DNA of 64,000 nucleotides from DASVUC01 sp038237225 (GTDB lineage Bacteria > Planctomycetota > Phycisphaerae > Tepidisphaerales > Tepidisphaeraceae): NCBI GenBank assembly GCA_038237225.1, contig JBBRYX010000001.1:665180-729179 (forward strand), in the 5' to 3' direction. The position numbers and the translations under genes are program-made. How positions within the stretch are numbered: position 1 is the first letter of the stretch; every line of letters begins with the position of its first letter. Below, piece after piece: positions 1 through 7,748 of the stretch. The notes under the pieces were generated by a model. The model made no database searches, was not told where the DNA came from, and was given only the letters and a program-made list of their open reading frames with translations.

Positions 1-904
1 CAAACTCCTCGATCATCTTCGGATGGTTGTCGCTGGCCATCACGACCTGCCGGCCCATTGCCTCGATCGAGTTGAACGTGTGCAGGAACTCTTCCTGCGT
101 CGCCTTCTTGCCCGCGAGAAAATGCACGTCATCGATCACGAGCAGATCCAGGTCCCGCATTCTCCGACGGAACGCATCCAGCTTGTTGTTCCGCAGAGAG
201 GTCAAAAATTCGTTCGTGAACGCTTCACCCGTGAGATACATCCAGCGCTTGGTCGGATGATGCTCGATAAACTTCTTGCAAAGCCCCTGGAGCATGTGCG
301 TCTTGCCAAGCCCGCATGAGCCGTGGATGAACAGCGGGTTATATTGTGCTCCCGGAAATTCCGAGACATACGCCGCCGCGTTGAACGCAAGCTGGTTGCT
401 GGCGCCGACGACGAAGCTTTCCAGGTCGTGCCGCAGCCGGCTGCGACTGGAGTACGCGTTCCCGCCCATCTCCCGCTCCGGCCCCCCGGGAATCGGCACC
501 GGCATCGACGTCCGCAGGATCGGCACCGCCTTGCTCGTCAGCACGGCTACGCTTTCACCATTTCCGTTCGTCCTGGTTTTTCGGTTCTCGCTCGCGTGAC
601 GGTTTCCGTTCGTCTCGGTCTGCCCCGTGCCGTTCACTTCGAAAAGCTGCGGCACCACCATGAACCGCACTGTCAGCGAACATCCCAGAACTTCATTCGC
701 CGCGTCCTGGATCGGCTGCTTGAAGTGCGTGCCGATCCATTCGCTGATGAAATCATTTGGCACCGCGATCTCTAAGCCGTCATGTTTAAGATCCAGCCTA
801 GTAGAGTTATTGAACCAGACATGAAACCGTTGTTGTCCCACCCGCTGGGCGATGGCCTCTGCCAGTTTCGCCAATTGAGGATCGTGCGCGCTGATGCAAC
901 TCAA
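1..904 (-). CDS. dnaA: Chromosomal replication initiator DnaA, N-terminal part (runs off the left edge)
   Basis: DnaA is the AAA+ ATPase that binds the origin and opens it for replication. The visible 301 codons cover domain I, a short linker, and the start of domain III. Walker A reads GSCGLGKTH (bases near 308-335), Walker B reads LLVIDDVHF, and the sequence IEAMGRQVVMASDN near the edge is typical of DnaA. The reading frame extends past base 1, so the DNA-binding domain IV is outside the window. I chose a TTG start at 902-904 because an AAGGAG ribosome site (complement of 911-916) lies 6 bases upstream and the next residues form a normal domain I (LAKLAEAIAQRVG). No ATG gives a full domain I. 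Identity is certain; the start is likely. Confidence 0.95.
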   Translation of the reverse strand, partial: MSCISAHDPQLAKLAEAIAQRVGQQRFHVWFNNSTRLDLKHDGLEIAVPNDFISEWIGTHFKQPIQDAANEVLGCSLTVRFMVVPQLFEVNGTGQTETNGNRHASENRKTRTNGNGESVAVLTSKAVPILRTSMPVPIPGGPEREMGGNAYSSRSRLRHDLESFVVGASNQLAFNAAAYVSEFPGAQYNPLFIHGSCGLGKTHMLQGLCKKFIEHHPTKRWMYLTGEAFTNEFLTSLRNNKLDAFRRRMRDLDLLVIDDVHFLAGKKATQEEFLHTFNSIEAMGRQVVMASDNHPKMIEEF

Positions 905-1524
905 GTCGTGCTCCTTCCGTTCCCTGACGCTCCCATGCTCGCCGGCACGGAAAACCTGTGACAGCTTTCCGCTCCTGATGCCGGCGACCTTCCTGTAAAC
1001 CGGTTGCCTCCCCCGCGCTCCTCCGAAGCGCGAAGAAACCACCGGCACGACACCCGTTACGCGCAGGCACAACCTCTGCGCGGCATCTTTCGCAAACGGG
1101 GTCCGAGCCTCATGCTCGTCAACTAAAATTCTTCCGTGAGTCGCATCCTGCGATGTGCGTGAAACCGATCGGTCATCCGATGTGATCCCCGCGGCCCCCC
1201 GCGCACCATTGCTCCGCCGATTCACATTCCCGAGTCAGTCCCACAACGTCCGTGTCAGGCGCAGAACATAGTCGCGTCTACCTGTACTGACAAGAACGCT
1301 TTTATTGGATTTCCCATTCACAACGACGCAACCACCGGTGACATCAGCGTCGAATGAATCGGAAATTTCTTTTTCAACGATTCATCCCCAAAATTATTGG
1401 ACATGTGCAGGAACCGTGGACAACAAAAAAAAATCGCTTTGCTATTCGAGACCTCTGAATAAACCCAGAACATGGTCGCTGAAGCGACCACGCCGCTCGG
1501 AATTCGCGGGTCGAGGATGGTTAT
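905..1524. other. 620-base gap upstream of dnaA; weak origin candidate
   Basis: No convincing gene is seen here. The part near 1300-1445 is clearly richer in A and T than its surroundings, and origins often lie next to dnaA. However, I found no exact DnaA box (TTATNCACA); only loose matches such as CGTGGACAA near 1416 occur. The right end carries a separate inverted-repeat element (1450-1533). Origin function is inference only. Confidence 0.25.
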
Positions 1525-1533
1525 TCAGAGGTC
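1450..1533. repeat. Inverted-repeat element with internal hairpin
   Basis: A perfect 13-base inverted repeat (GACCTCTGAATAA at 1450-1462 and its complement at 1521-1533) encloses a second perfect palindrome with 8-base arms (TGGTCGCT/AGCGACCA, 1473-1490). The right arm overlaps the stop end of the minus-strand gene that ends at 1525. No T-run follows either strand, so it is not an ordinary terminator. It resembles the other small palindromic elements of this window in design but not in sequence. Confidence 0.7.
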
Positions 1534-1881
1534 GCATTCGTCTTCCGGCGCCTGCATGCGCTTTCCCGCCTCGGCCCAAGCGTCAACGTACTTCGTCCTC
1601 ACGCGATCCGCGCTGTTCCTGGGGAAGAAAAACCGCCCCACCCGAAACGTCATGATCAGTCCCGCGAACAGAATGAAGAGCACGATCGCCAGCAGCAATC
1701 GCGAGTACGCCATCAGCGTGCGCTTCTCGTGAGCTGTGATCCCCTTCGACGTCGCGGCATCCATCGCCGGAGCGAGGTAGTACGACAAAATCCCCAGCAG
1801 CAGAATCGCGAAGCCCAATAAAAATGCGAGCAATGCCCAGTACGTCCGCCCCGATCGCGATCTGAATTTCTTAGGTCGCAT
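1525..1881 (-). CDS. Small two-helix membrane protein of unknown function
   Basis: The product is 118 residues and I recognise no family. A basic N-terminus (MRPKKFRSRSGR) precedes a first hydrophobic helix at about residues 15-40. A hydrophilic stretch (residues 41-57) follows, then a second helix at about residues 61-83 and a charged C-terminal tail of about 35 residues. The basic start predicts a cytoplasmic N-terminus. Its stop codon lies inside the inverted-repeat element at 1450-1533, so that element may affect its 3' end. It is transcribed toward dnaA but is separated from it by the 620-base gap, so the two are probably not one operon. It could be a small envelope protein; nothing more can be said. 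Confidence 0.65.
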   Translation of the reverse strand: MRPKKFRSRSGRTYWALLAFLLGFAILLLGILSYYLAPAMDAATSKGITAHEKRTLMAYSRLLLAIVLFILFAGLIMTFRVGRFFFPRNSADRVRTKYVDAWAEAGKRMQAPEDECDL

Positions 1882-2015
1882 GATGCGATCCGTCGCAGCA
1901 CGGGACTTCGGCGAGCTCTCTTCGAACCTGAGCCTCCCTTCGGGTCTGAGCCTCAGGGTCGAAGACAGAGCCGAAGGCAGTCGAGTCGCATCTTGCCCGT
2001 GTTGAGCTTTTTGGT

Positions 2016-2038
2016 CACGGGCAGGATGCCCGTGCTAC
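2016..2038. repeat. Short dispersed palindrome, family B
   Basis: The palindrome CACGGGCAGGATGCCCGTG followed by CTAC belongs to a family seen several times here (cores such as CATGGGC...GCCCATG followed by CTACG). Other copies lie at 19821-19845, 21097-21121, 34464-34488, 34549-34575 and 35534-35595. It sits downstream of the dnaJ-like gene. Confidence 0.7.
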
Positions 2039-2070
2039 TTCATCATCCTACACTCTGTCCACCACTCCAC

Positions 2071-3084
2071 TCACCATCGCACATCCGCCCGCGCATGGAG
2101 CGGATGCTTCTTCGCCATCTCCTCCACCGTCTTGCGATCCTCATCCGCCAATCCCTTGGGCACAATGACCCGCGGCAGCACATACTGATCCCCACGCTCG
2201 CTCCCGCGCTCAATCCCCCGCCCCTTGATCCGCAGCTTCGATCCGCTGCTGGTCCCAGGCGGAATCGTCATCGTCACCGGTCCCTCCAGCGTCGGCACCT
2301 CCACCTTCGTCCCCAGCAGCGCCTCGTACACGCTGATCGGCACATCCAATAGAATGTCCAACCCCTCGCGCCGAAAATACGGATGGGGCATCACCTTCGT
2401 GATGATGTACAGATCCCCATGCTCCCCGCCCGCGCTCTGCTGACCCTTTCCCTTGATCCTGACTCGACTTCCATCCTTCACCCCCGCCGGGATCTTCACA
2501 TCGATTGTCTCGAGCCGACCTTCACGATTGATTTGCAACGGCAAGGTCGTCCCGCGTGCCGCCTGCTCAAACGTCAGGGTGACTTCATGCTCCACATCCT
2601 GCCCGCGCTCCGGCTCGCGCCGCGGTCGCGCCTGCCGGGCGCCTCCGCCAACCCCGCCACGACCGGGAGGTACTCCCGCTTTCCCACCCCGCGCGCCGAA
2701 CAATTGGTCAAACACATCTCCAAAATCGCTCAGGTCATAATCTTCAACATCCACACCCGGACTCGGCCGCCATTGATAAGAATATCCCGATCCACTCTGC
2801 CCCTGCGGCTGTCCACGTCGAAACGGATCCCCTCCGGGCGCTCCACCCCCCGGCATCCCTCCGACGCCCGCGTGCCCGAACTGATCGTAATTCTTCTTCT
2901 TTTGCGCATCCGAAAGCACATCGTAAGCTTCCTGCGCCTCCTTGAACTTTTCCACCGACTCCGCGTTGTTCTTGTTGGCATCCGGATGATGCTTCCTCAC
3001 CAGCTTTCGGTGAGCCTTCTTAATCTCATCCGCCGACGCATTCCGCCCAACACCCAAAATTTCATAATAATCTCGCTTGGCCAT
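2071..3084 (-). CDS. DnaJ-class co-chaperone of CbpA type
   Basis: This 337-residue protein is a J-domain co-chaperone that would stimulate DnaK ATPase activity in the cytoplasm. The N-terminal J domain (about 1-70, MAKRDYYEILGV) has the essential HPD motif (RKHHPDANK). A Gly-rich linker (about 75-150) contains DLSDFGDVFDQLFG, as in CbpA. The C-terminal DnaJ substrate-binding domain follows, with LPLQINREGRLETIDVKIPAGV and KIRIKGRG-like strands. No CxxCxGxG zinc-finger repeats are present, so it is a class II (CbpA-like) protein, not classical DnaJ. The start was set at MAKRDYY (3082-3084), where the J domain begins; the longer open frame upstream encodes nothing conserved. DnaK and GrpE are not in the window. 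Confidence 0.93.
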   Translation of the reverse strand: MAKRDYYEILGVGRNASADEIKKAHRKLVRKHHPDANKNNAESVEKFKEAQEAYDVLSDAQKKKNYDQFGHAGVGGMPGGGAPGGDPFRRGQPQGQSGSGYSYQWRPSPGVDVEDYDLSDFGDVFDQLFGARGGKAGVPPGRGGVGGGARQARPRREPERGQDVEHEVTLTFEQAARGTTLPLQINREGRLETIDVKIPAGVKDGSRVRIKGKGQQSAGGEHGDLYIITKVMPHPYFRREGLDILLDVPISVYEALLGTKVEVPTLEGPVTMTIPPGTSSGSKLRIKGRGIERGSERGDQYVLPRVIVPKGLADEDRKTVEEMAKKHPLHARADVRW

Positions 3085-3130
3085 CGAGAGCGATTGTAGC
3101 ACCAACAACACCAACCGCGAAAACAGCAAA

Positions 3131-3158
3131 GGCCAAGCCCAGGGCTTCAGCCCTGGGT
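3131..3158. repeat. Short dispersed palindrome, family A
   Basis: This element reads GGCCAAG followed by the palindrome CCCAGGGCTTCAGCCCTGGG. Two near-identical copies occur at 21012-21039 (reverse orientation) and 62093-62120. Here it lies between the divergent dnaJ-like and CoA-binding genes. Confidence 0.8.
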
Positions 3159-3165
3159 CCGCCTG

Positions 3166-3171
3166 TATAAT
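3166..3171 (+). promoter_or_regulatory. Possible -10 box for the CoA-binding protein gene
   Basis: A consensus TATAAT lies 22 bases before the ATG at 3194, between divergent genes. No good -35 box is visible at the usual spacing; the upstream bases belong to a palindromic repeat. A promoter is plausible but unproven. Confidence 0.35.
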
Positions 3172-3193
3172 ATTCACCACTCCAGGAGCAATC

Positions 3194-3631
3194 ATGTCCA
3201 ACCCCGCGTGTCCCCTCCCAACCCCGCCAAGTCGCGACGAATCCGCGATCATCGAGCGCATTCTCGACTTCAAACGCATCGCCATCGTCGGCGCCAGCGA
3301 CAACGAAATGCGTCCCGGAAGCTACGTCCCCGCCTATCTGCTCGCTCAAGGGTACGAACTTATCCCCATCAACCCCAATCACTCCGAGGTCCTCGGCCAA
3401 AAGTGCTACCCCACCCTCGCGGACGTGCCTGGCGATATTGATCTCGTGAACGTCTTCCGCCGCCCGAATGCCTGCGCGGATGTCGCAAGACAAGCCATCA
3501 CCAAAGGCGCAAAAGCCATCTGGCTTCAATCCGGCATCACCAACGCCGAAGCGCAAAAGCTCGCGCATGAAGCGGGCATCGATTTCATCCAGGACCGCTG
3601 CATCATGGTCGAACACCGGCGACGAAGGTAA
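3194..3631 (+). CDS. CoA-binding domain protein (YccU-like)
   Basis: The 145-residue product is a stand-alone Rossmann-fold CoA-binding domain like E. coli YccU, related to the N-terminal domain of succinyl-CoA synthetase alpha. The nucleotide-binding start KRIAIVGASDNEMRPG is at about residues 27-42. PINPNHSEVLGQKCYPTLADV follows in the usual place, then DLVNVFRRPN, and the end has GIDFIQDRCIMVEHRR, where the family usually has a conserved Cys-Ile-Met-Xaa-Glu-His ending. The start ATG has AGGAG 5 bases upstream. The exact cellular role of this family is not established. It is transcribed divergently from the dnaJ-like gene. Confidence 0.9.
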   Translation: MSNPACPLPTPPSRDESAIIERILDFKRIAIVGASDNEMRPGSYVPAYLLAQGYELIPINPNHSEVLGQKCYPTLADVPGDIDLVNVFRRPNACADVARQAITKGAKAIWLQSGITNAEAQKLAHEAGIDFIQDRCIMVEHRRRR

Positions 3632-3642
3632 TTTCACGCGTA

Positions 3643-4167
3643 ATGCGTACCGTTTTTTACTTGATCATCGTATCGGCTGTCGGCTGCGCAAACGCACGCC
3701 GCATTGCGCCCGTTCCCGCAACGGCTGCTCCTCAGAGCGCCACTCCAAAGATTGGCGAATTCCAAGGCCCCTACCGCTTTCTCTCCAACTTCTACCCTTC
3801 AACCTTGGAATTCGAATCCATCACCTACCCCACTGTCGAACACGCCTACCAATCCGCCAAGACGCTGGACATGAACGAGCGCAAACGCATCGCTCAACTT
3901 CCCACCCCCGCCGACGCGAAGCGAGAGGGACGCAAGCTCCAGTTCCGCCCCAACTGGGACGCGCTCAAGTTTGACGTCATGGAGCAATGCATCAGATCCA
4001 AGTTCACCCACCATCCCGATCTTAAACAAAAGCTCCTCGACACCGGTGACGCAACCCTCGAAGAAGGCAACACCTGGAACGACCGCATCTGGGGCGTCTA
4101 CCAGGGACAAGGCGAAAACCGTCTCGGCAAGATCCTCATGAAAATTCGCTCCGAACTAAAACGGTGA
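3643..4167 (+). CDS. NADAR (YbiA-like) domain protein with a lipoprotein-type signal
   Basis: The 174-residue product has a NADAR domain from about residue 37 (IGEFQGPYRFLSNFYPS, then YPTVEHAYQSAKT, and WNDRIWGVYQGQGENRLGK near the end). Known YbiA/NADAR proteins remove reactive or ADP-ribose-linked groups, for example hydrolysing damaged riboflavin intermediates, in the cytoplasm. What is odd is the N-terminus: MRTVFYLIIVSAVGC looks like a short lipoprotein signal with a possible lipobox AVGC at residues 12-15, followed by a Pro/Ala-rich linker. No later ATG exists before the domain. The start has only a weak ribosome site. It lies 11 bases after the CoA-binding gene and is probably cotranscribed with it. 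Confidence 0.85.
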   Translation: MRTVFYLIIVSAVGCANARRIAPVPATAAPQSATPKIGEFQGPYRFLSNFYPSTLEFESITYPTVEHAYQSAKTLDMNERKRIAQLPTPADAKREGRKLQFRPNWDALKFDVMEQCIRSKFTHHPDLKQKLLDTGDATLEEGNTWNDRIWGVYQGQGENRLGKILMKIRSELKR

Positions 4168-4225
4168 GCCGCGATGAGCGAAGCGAATGATCCAAGGGAG
4201 CGCTTCGAAGCGCCAGATTCCCCAG

Positions 4226-4265
4226 TTTTCAATTGACCATTGTCAATTTTCAATTGTCAATTGAA
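4226..4265. repeat. Stuttering CAATTG-type repeat
   Basis: This short tract repeats the words TCAATTG and TGTCAAT several times on both strands, giving overlapping palindromes. It lies between two convergent genes and contains the stop codon and last codons of the minus-strand gene ending at 4250. It resembles other word-repeating tracts at 51640-51714, 54545-54640, 57898-57981 and 58841-58883. Confidence 0.6.
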
Positions 4266-5434
4266 TAAGCCTCGCCGCGTTTCAGCTCAATGATCTCAGT
4301 GGTCCCGGCCGTCGTCTCTCCATCTTCCTGCAACACCTCAAAACGCCCGCGTCCTTCAATCGAAAACTCCACCCGATCCGGCCCCCGCGCCCCCTTCGCT
4401 TCCACCCGCGTTCCATCCTCCCCCACCCAAACCACCCGCTTCTGCAACCACCGCGCGAAGATCCGATTCTGATCTAATGATCCCTTCGCCCCCGCGCCAT
4501 AAAGCACCCCAAGCACCCGCTCATCGCTCACCACCCAACCCATCGCCACCATGAACCGATCCGTCTCCCCCCGGCATTTGAACAACTGCCGCGCCGGCGG
4601 AAACTTCATCCCATCCCGCGACAGCGAATACACCAGCTCATCGCCGTTGTGATGCAATCCCATCAGATACCACCACTCCCCCCGCACGCGCAATCGCTTC
4701 ACATCATTCACCATCAGGTTCCCATCCAGCACCTTCCCATCCAGCGTCCACCGCTTCCCATCCTCGCTTGATGCCCGGTACGTCTTCCCAAAATCTCGAA
4801 AATTCCCGAAGTACAACCTCATCATCTCGCCATCTTCGCGCACGATGACGTTCATCCCGTTCATATCAGCCTGCGCGAACTTCTCATACCCGACGATCAT
4901 GATTCCATCGCTCCGCTTCGCCTCGCGCGCCGCCTCTCCAACCTTCCACACAAAAGACGCCGGCTTGTTCAATCCGTTCGCGTCCGGATACGCGGTGCAC
5001 GCCAGCATGAACGACCCATCTCTTGCTTCGACCGCGCTGACATTGCACACATGCTGAAACACCCCGTGCTCGATCACCGTCTTCCGGTCCTTAATCTCTA
5101 ACCAGTCGGAAGTCATCGCGCTGTAGATCCGGTCGTTCCCACTCGCCACCCCATCCCACCCGCCATAGAACAAGCGCCACCCACCGTTCACCTCCACCGC
5201 CGACGGCGCATAGATATTCCGAAACGCTCCCTCCCGCGGCTCCATCATCGGATGCCGCGCATCCGCCACCCAATTCAGCTTCCCCTTCTCCCAAATCGAA
5301 GGATCAAACACATCGCCCGACACGCCCCTCAACTCCACCACGCCCTCCTGCGCCTTCTCATCAAGCTTGGCAATCCGCACCTCCGCGCGCACAAAGATCG
5401 GGATCGCCAGAATCGCCGCAAAAAGCCACCTCAT
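4250..5434 (-). CDS. Secreted five-bladed beta-propeller protein, probable glycoside hydrolase-like
   Basis: The 394-residue product starts with a signal peptide (MRWLFAAILAIPIFVRA, cleavage near residue 17). The body has repeated short beta-rich blocks with phrases such as APSAVEVNGGWRLFYGGWDG, MRLYFGNFRDFGKTYRASSEDGKRW and LVYSLSRDGMKF. These are typical of the GH43/GH32/GH130-like propeller proteins that Planctomycetota secrete. I cannot identify a full catalytic triad by eye, so enzymatic activity is inference. The last residues and stop fall in the stuttering repeat at 4226-4265, so the original C-terminus may have been changed by that repeat. It is convergent with the NADAR gene. Related genes of this window work on polysaccharides, which supports a carbohydrate role. 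Confidence 0.6.
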   Translation of the reverse strand: MRWLFAAILAIPIFVRAEVRIAKLDEKAQEGVVELRGVSGDVFDPSIWEKGKLNWVADARHPMMEPREGAFRNIYAPSAVEVNGGWRLFYGGWDGVASGNDRIYSAMTSDWLEIKDRKTVIEHGVFQHVCNVSAVEARDGSFMLACTAYPDANGLNKPASFVWKVGEAAREAKRSDGIMIVGYEKFAQADMNGMNVIVREDGEMMRLYFGNFRDFGKTYRASSEDGKRWTLDGKVLDGNLMVNDVKRLRVRGEWWYLMGLHHNGDELVYSLSRDGMKFPPARQLFKCRGETDRFMVAMGWVVSDERVLGVLYGAGAKGSLDQNRIFARWLQKRVVWVGEDGTRVEAKGARGPDRVEFSIEGRGRFEVLQEDGETTAGTTEIIELKRGEAYSIDN

Positions 5435-5524
5435 TCCTCCTCCTTGACGCTGTAGTTAAAACCTCTTTTCCTCTGCCCGCCTCCCGGCAAGCAGGTTATA
5501 CTTCGTGATTACGACCGGAGTAAC

Positions 5525-6418
5525 ATGTCGAGTCAACCCACCAACGACCTTCCTCCCGATACCATGGAACACTGGGAGGAATTCCTCAAAGACCGCTACC
5601 CCACCCAATCCGCCGATCCCAAGGGCCCCAACTTCGTCCCCAAAAAAGCCACCGAAGAATTCCGCGACTACCGCAAAGAAGCCCGCGCCAGCGTCAAGGA
5701 GTTCTACCGCCTCAATCATACTCACCAGACCTACGACTTCGTCCAGCAGAAGAAGAAGCAGTACCTCAGCCTCGACAAAAAGAAGATGGGCATCTGGGAG
5801 GCCATGGAATATCTCAACACCCTCGTCGACGACTCCGACCCCGACACCGATCTCACTCAAATCGAACATCTTCTCCAAGCCGCTGAAAGCGCCCGCGCCG
5901 ACAATCAGCCGCGCTGGCTCATCCTCACCTGTCTCATTCACGACCTTGGCAAAATCCTCTGCCTCTGGGGCGAACCCCAATGGGCCGTCGTCGGCGATAC
6001 CTTCCCCGTCGGCGTCCAGTACTCCGACAAAGTCGTCTTCCCCGAATTCTTCGCGGATAACCCCGACAGCCAAAACCCCGCCTATCAGTCCCATTACGGC
6101 ATCTACTCCCCCGCGTGCGGCTTAGCCAACGTGCACCTCAGTTGGGGCCACGACGAATACCTCTACAACGTCGTCAAGGGTCATCTCCCCGATGAAGCCC
6201 TTTACCCCATCCGCTATCACAGCTTCTACGCCGCCCATCGCGAAGGCGCCTACGAACACCTCATGAGTGACCACGACAAAAAAATGTTTGACTACGTCAA
6301 AAAGTTCAATCCCTACGACCTTTACTCAAAAGCTGAAGCCAAACCGAACGTGCGGGACCTAAAGCCCTTCTATGAAGCGCTTATCGCCGAGAACTTCCCC
6401 TCGATGTTAAACTGGTAA
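5525..6418 (+). CDS. Inositol oxygenase (myo-inositol to D-glucuronate)
   Basis: The 297-residue product is a myo-inositol oxygenase, a cytoplasmic di-iron enzyme that cleaves myo-inositol with O2 to give D-glucuronate. All iron ligands of the mouse enzyme have counterparts at matching spacing: H115 (QIEHLL), H139 and D140 (CLIHDLGK), H209 (WGHDEYLY), H232 (RYHSFY) and D265 (NPYDLY). Family landmarks such as QTYDFVQQKK and MGIWEAMEYLNTLVDDSDPD are also present. The length matches the family. MIOX is rare in bacteria. It stands alone here, but glucuronate could enter the uronate pathway whose kduI, kduD and exuT-like genes lie at 57-60 kb. Confidence 0.95.
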   Translation: MSSQPTNDLPPDTMEHWEEFLKDRYPTQSADPKGPNFVPKKATEEFRDYRKEARASVKEFYRLNHTHQTYDFVQQKKKQYLSLDKKKMGIWEAMEYLNTLVDDSDPDTDLTQIEHLLQAAESARADNQPRWLILTCLIHDLGKILCLWGEPQWAVVGDTFPVGVQYSDKVVFPEFFADNPDSQNPAYQSHYGIYSPACGLANVHLSWGHDEYLYNVVKGHLPDEALYPIRYHSFYAAHREGAYEHLMSDHDKKMFDYVKKFNPYDLYSKAEAKPNVRDLKPFYEALIAENFPSMLNW

Positions 6419-6573
6419 CGCAACGACGCCTGTCCGATAAAGACGGCAAAATATGTCGCAAACCGATATTTTACTTGCATCCCCATGCCGCTTGGTTTAA
6501 CATGTAAGGACTGAAACGGCGTCGTGCGAGGGCTCGACCGACGCTTATCATCTCTTTTTTCGGAGAGTGGGAC

Positions 6574-7449
6574 ATGGCCAAGACTGTACAACGCAAAAGC
6601 CTTCTAGTGTGCGCCTTCATCACCGCCGGTGCCTTGTTGGCCCCACAGGCATCTCAAGCCGCGGTCATCTATACAACCCCGGGGTCTACTTACTCCCAGA
6701 ACTTCGATTCCCTTCCCATTTCGCCTGAGAATGTATCTTTGGGTGCCTCCCCTGTAGGCTGGACCAACGATAATCCTGCGCCTGCGCCTGGAAATTTCAG
6801 TATCGTCGGCTGGTATCTCTTCCATCCCCTGCTCCTTGCAGAAGGGGGATTTGACGGGCATCAGCGGATGCGCATTGGAGCCGGCACGGCGACCACCGGT
6901 GGCTTCATGAGCTTTGGCACCTCCACGTCCACCGAGCGCGCCTTGGGTGCCGTGGTCTCGGGCACGACGGTAGCCACGGCCGGTCAGGAATACTTCGCCC
7001 TGCGACTGACCAACAACGTCGGTTATACCCTCGACAGCTTCACGCTCGGCTATGACGGTGAGCAGTGGCGCGATGGTGGCAATGCCACCCCAGTCCCCAA
7101 AACGTGGACCGTGCAATACAGCACGACCGCCACCGCAATCAACGATTCCCCCGCTTATACCGCCACCACGGGACTCGATTGGACTTCCCCGGTTAATGGC
7201 ACGACCGCGGCGGCTGTCAACGGCAACACCACCGGAAAGGTTGTGGTGGGACCGACCACCGTCACAGGCATGCAATGGACGCCCGGCAGCGATCTCTGGA
7301 TTCGCTGGGTCGACCCCCGCAATACCGGTAACAACCCCGGTATGGCCCTCGACAACATTAGCTTCAGCGCCGTCCCCGAGCCCACCTCCATGATGCTCGT
7401 CGCAGCCGCTTCAACCCTCGGCATCCTCCGCCGGCGTCGCTCGCGCTGA
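6574..7449 (+). CDS. PEP-CTERM sorting-domain protein
   Basis: The 291-residue product is a secreted protein with an N-terminal signal peptide (about 1-29, ending ASQA) and a C-terminal PEP-CTERM tail: VPEPTSMMLVAAA, a hydrophobic helix, then RRRRSR. Such tails are processed by exosortase and mark proteins for the cell surface or exopolysaccharide matrix. The region between is Thr/Gly/Ala-rich and beta-rich (YSQNFDSLP near the mature start), as in many Planctomycetota and Verrucomicrobiota surface proteins of unknown binding. The start ATG is preceded by GGAGAG (6560-6565). A strong terminator follows directly, so this is a single-gene transcript. No exosortase is in the window. Confidence 0.92.
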   Translation: MAKTVQRKSLLVCAFITAGALLAPQASQAAVIYTTPGSTYSQNFDSLPISPENVSLGASPVGWTNDNPAPAPGNFSIVGWYLFHPLLLAEGGFDGHQRMRIGAGTATTGGFMSFGTSTSTERALGAVVSGTTVATAGQEYFALRLTNNVGYTLDSFTLGYDGEQWRDGGNATPVPKTWTVQYSTTATAINDSPAYTATTGLDWTSPVNGTTAAAVNGNTTGKVVVGPTTVTGMQWTPGSDLWIRWVDPRNTGNNPGMALDNISFSAVPEPTSMMLVAAASTLGILRRRRSR

Positions 7450-7482
7450 TCCCAGTCAGTCTTAAGATCATTTGAACTGAAC

Positions 7483-7514
7483 ACCGCTCAAGCCGTCGCT
7501 TGAGCGGTTCTTTT
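7483..7514 (+). terminator. Rho-independent terminator of the PEP-CTERM gene
   Basis: A perfect 10-base stem (ACCGCTCAAG/CTTGAGCGGT) with a 6-base loop is followed by TCTTTTT, 33 bases after the stop codon. Confidence 0.92.
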
Positions 7515-7550
7515 TGGTCAGCGCCAATCTCCCGTCGTTGCATTTGAGCC

Positions 7551-7642
7551 GGATTCTGTTTAATTCTCGCGCCTGATTCCCATTCGAAATCCGCGCCCCG
7601 CAAGCGGGGCCGCTAACCAAAGGCGCAGGAATTAAGAAATCC
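7551..7642 (+). repeat. 92-base MITE-like palindromic element, copy 1
   Basis: The element begins GGATTCTGTTTAATTC and ends GGAATTAAGAAATCC. It has nested inverted repeats: outer TTAATTC...GAATTAA, middle GCGCCT...AGGCGC, and inner CCCCGCAAGCGGGG. A second nearly complete copy lies in the opposite orientation at 30551-30644, and a core fragment at 9101-9119. Its ends (GGATT...AATCC) form short terminal inverted repeats. It has no coding capacity. It would need a transposase or RAYT supplied from elsewhere. Confidence 0.85.
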
Positions 7643-7748
7643 GTACGAGCCGACGTCGATATGCGAATCCTGGTAGATCGCCAGTCTCCGCGTAGCGGTC
7701 GGGCCGAAGGCCCACATCCGACGACGGTTCAACATCGCGCCCGCCAAC

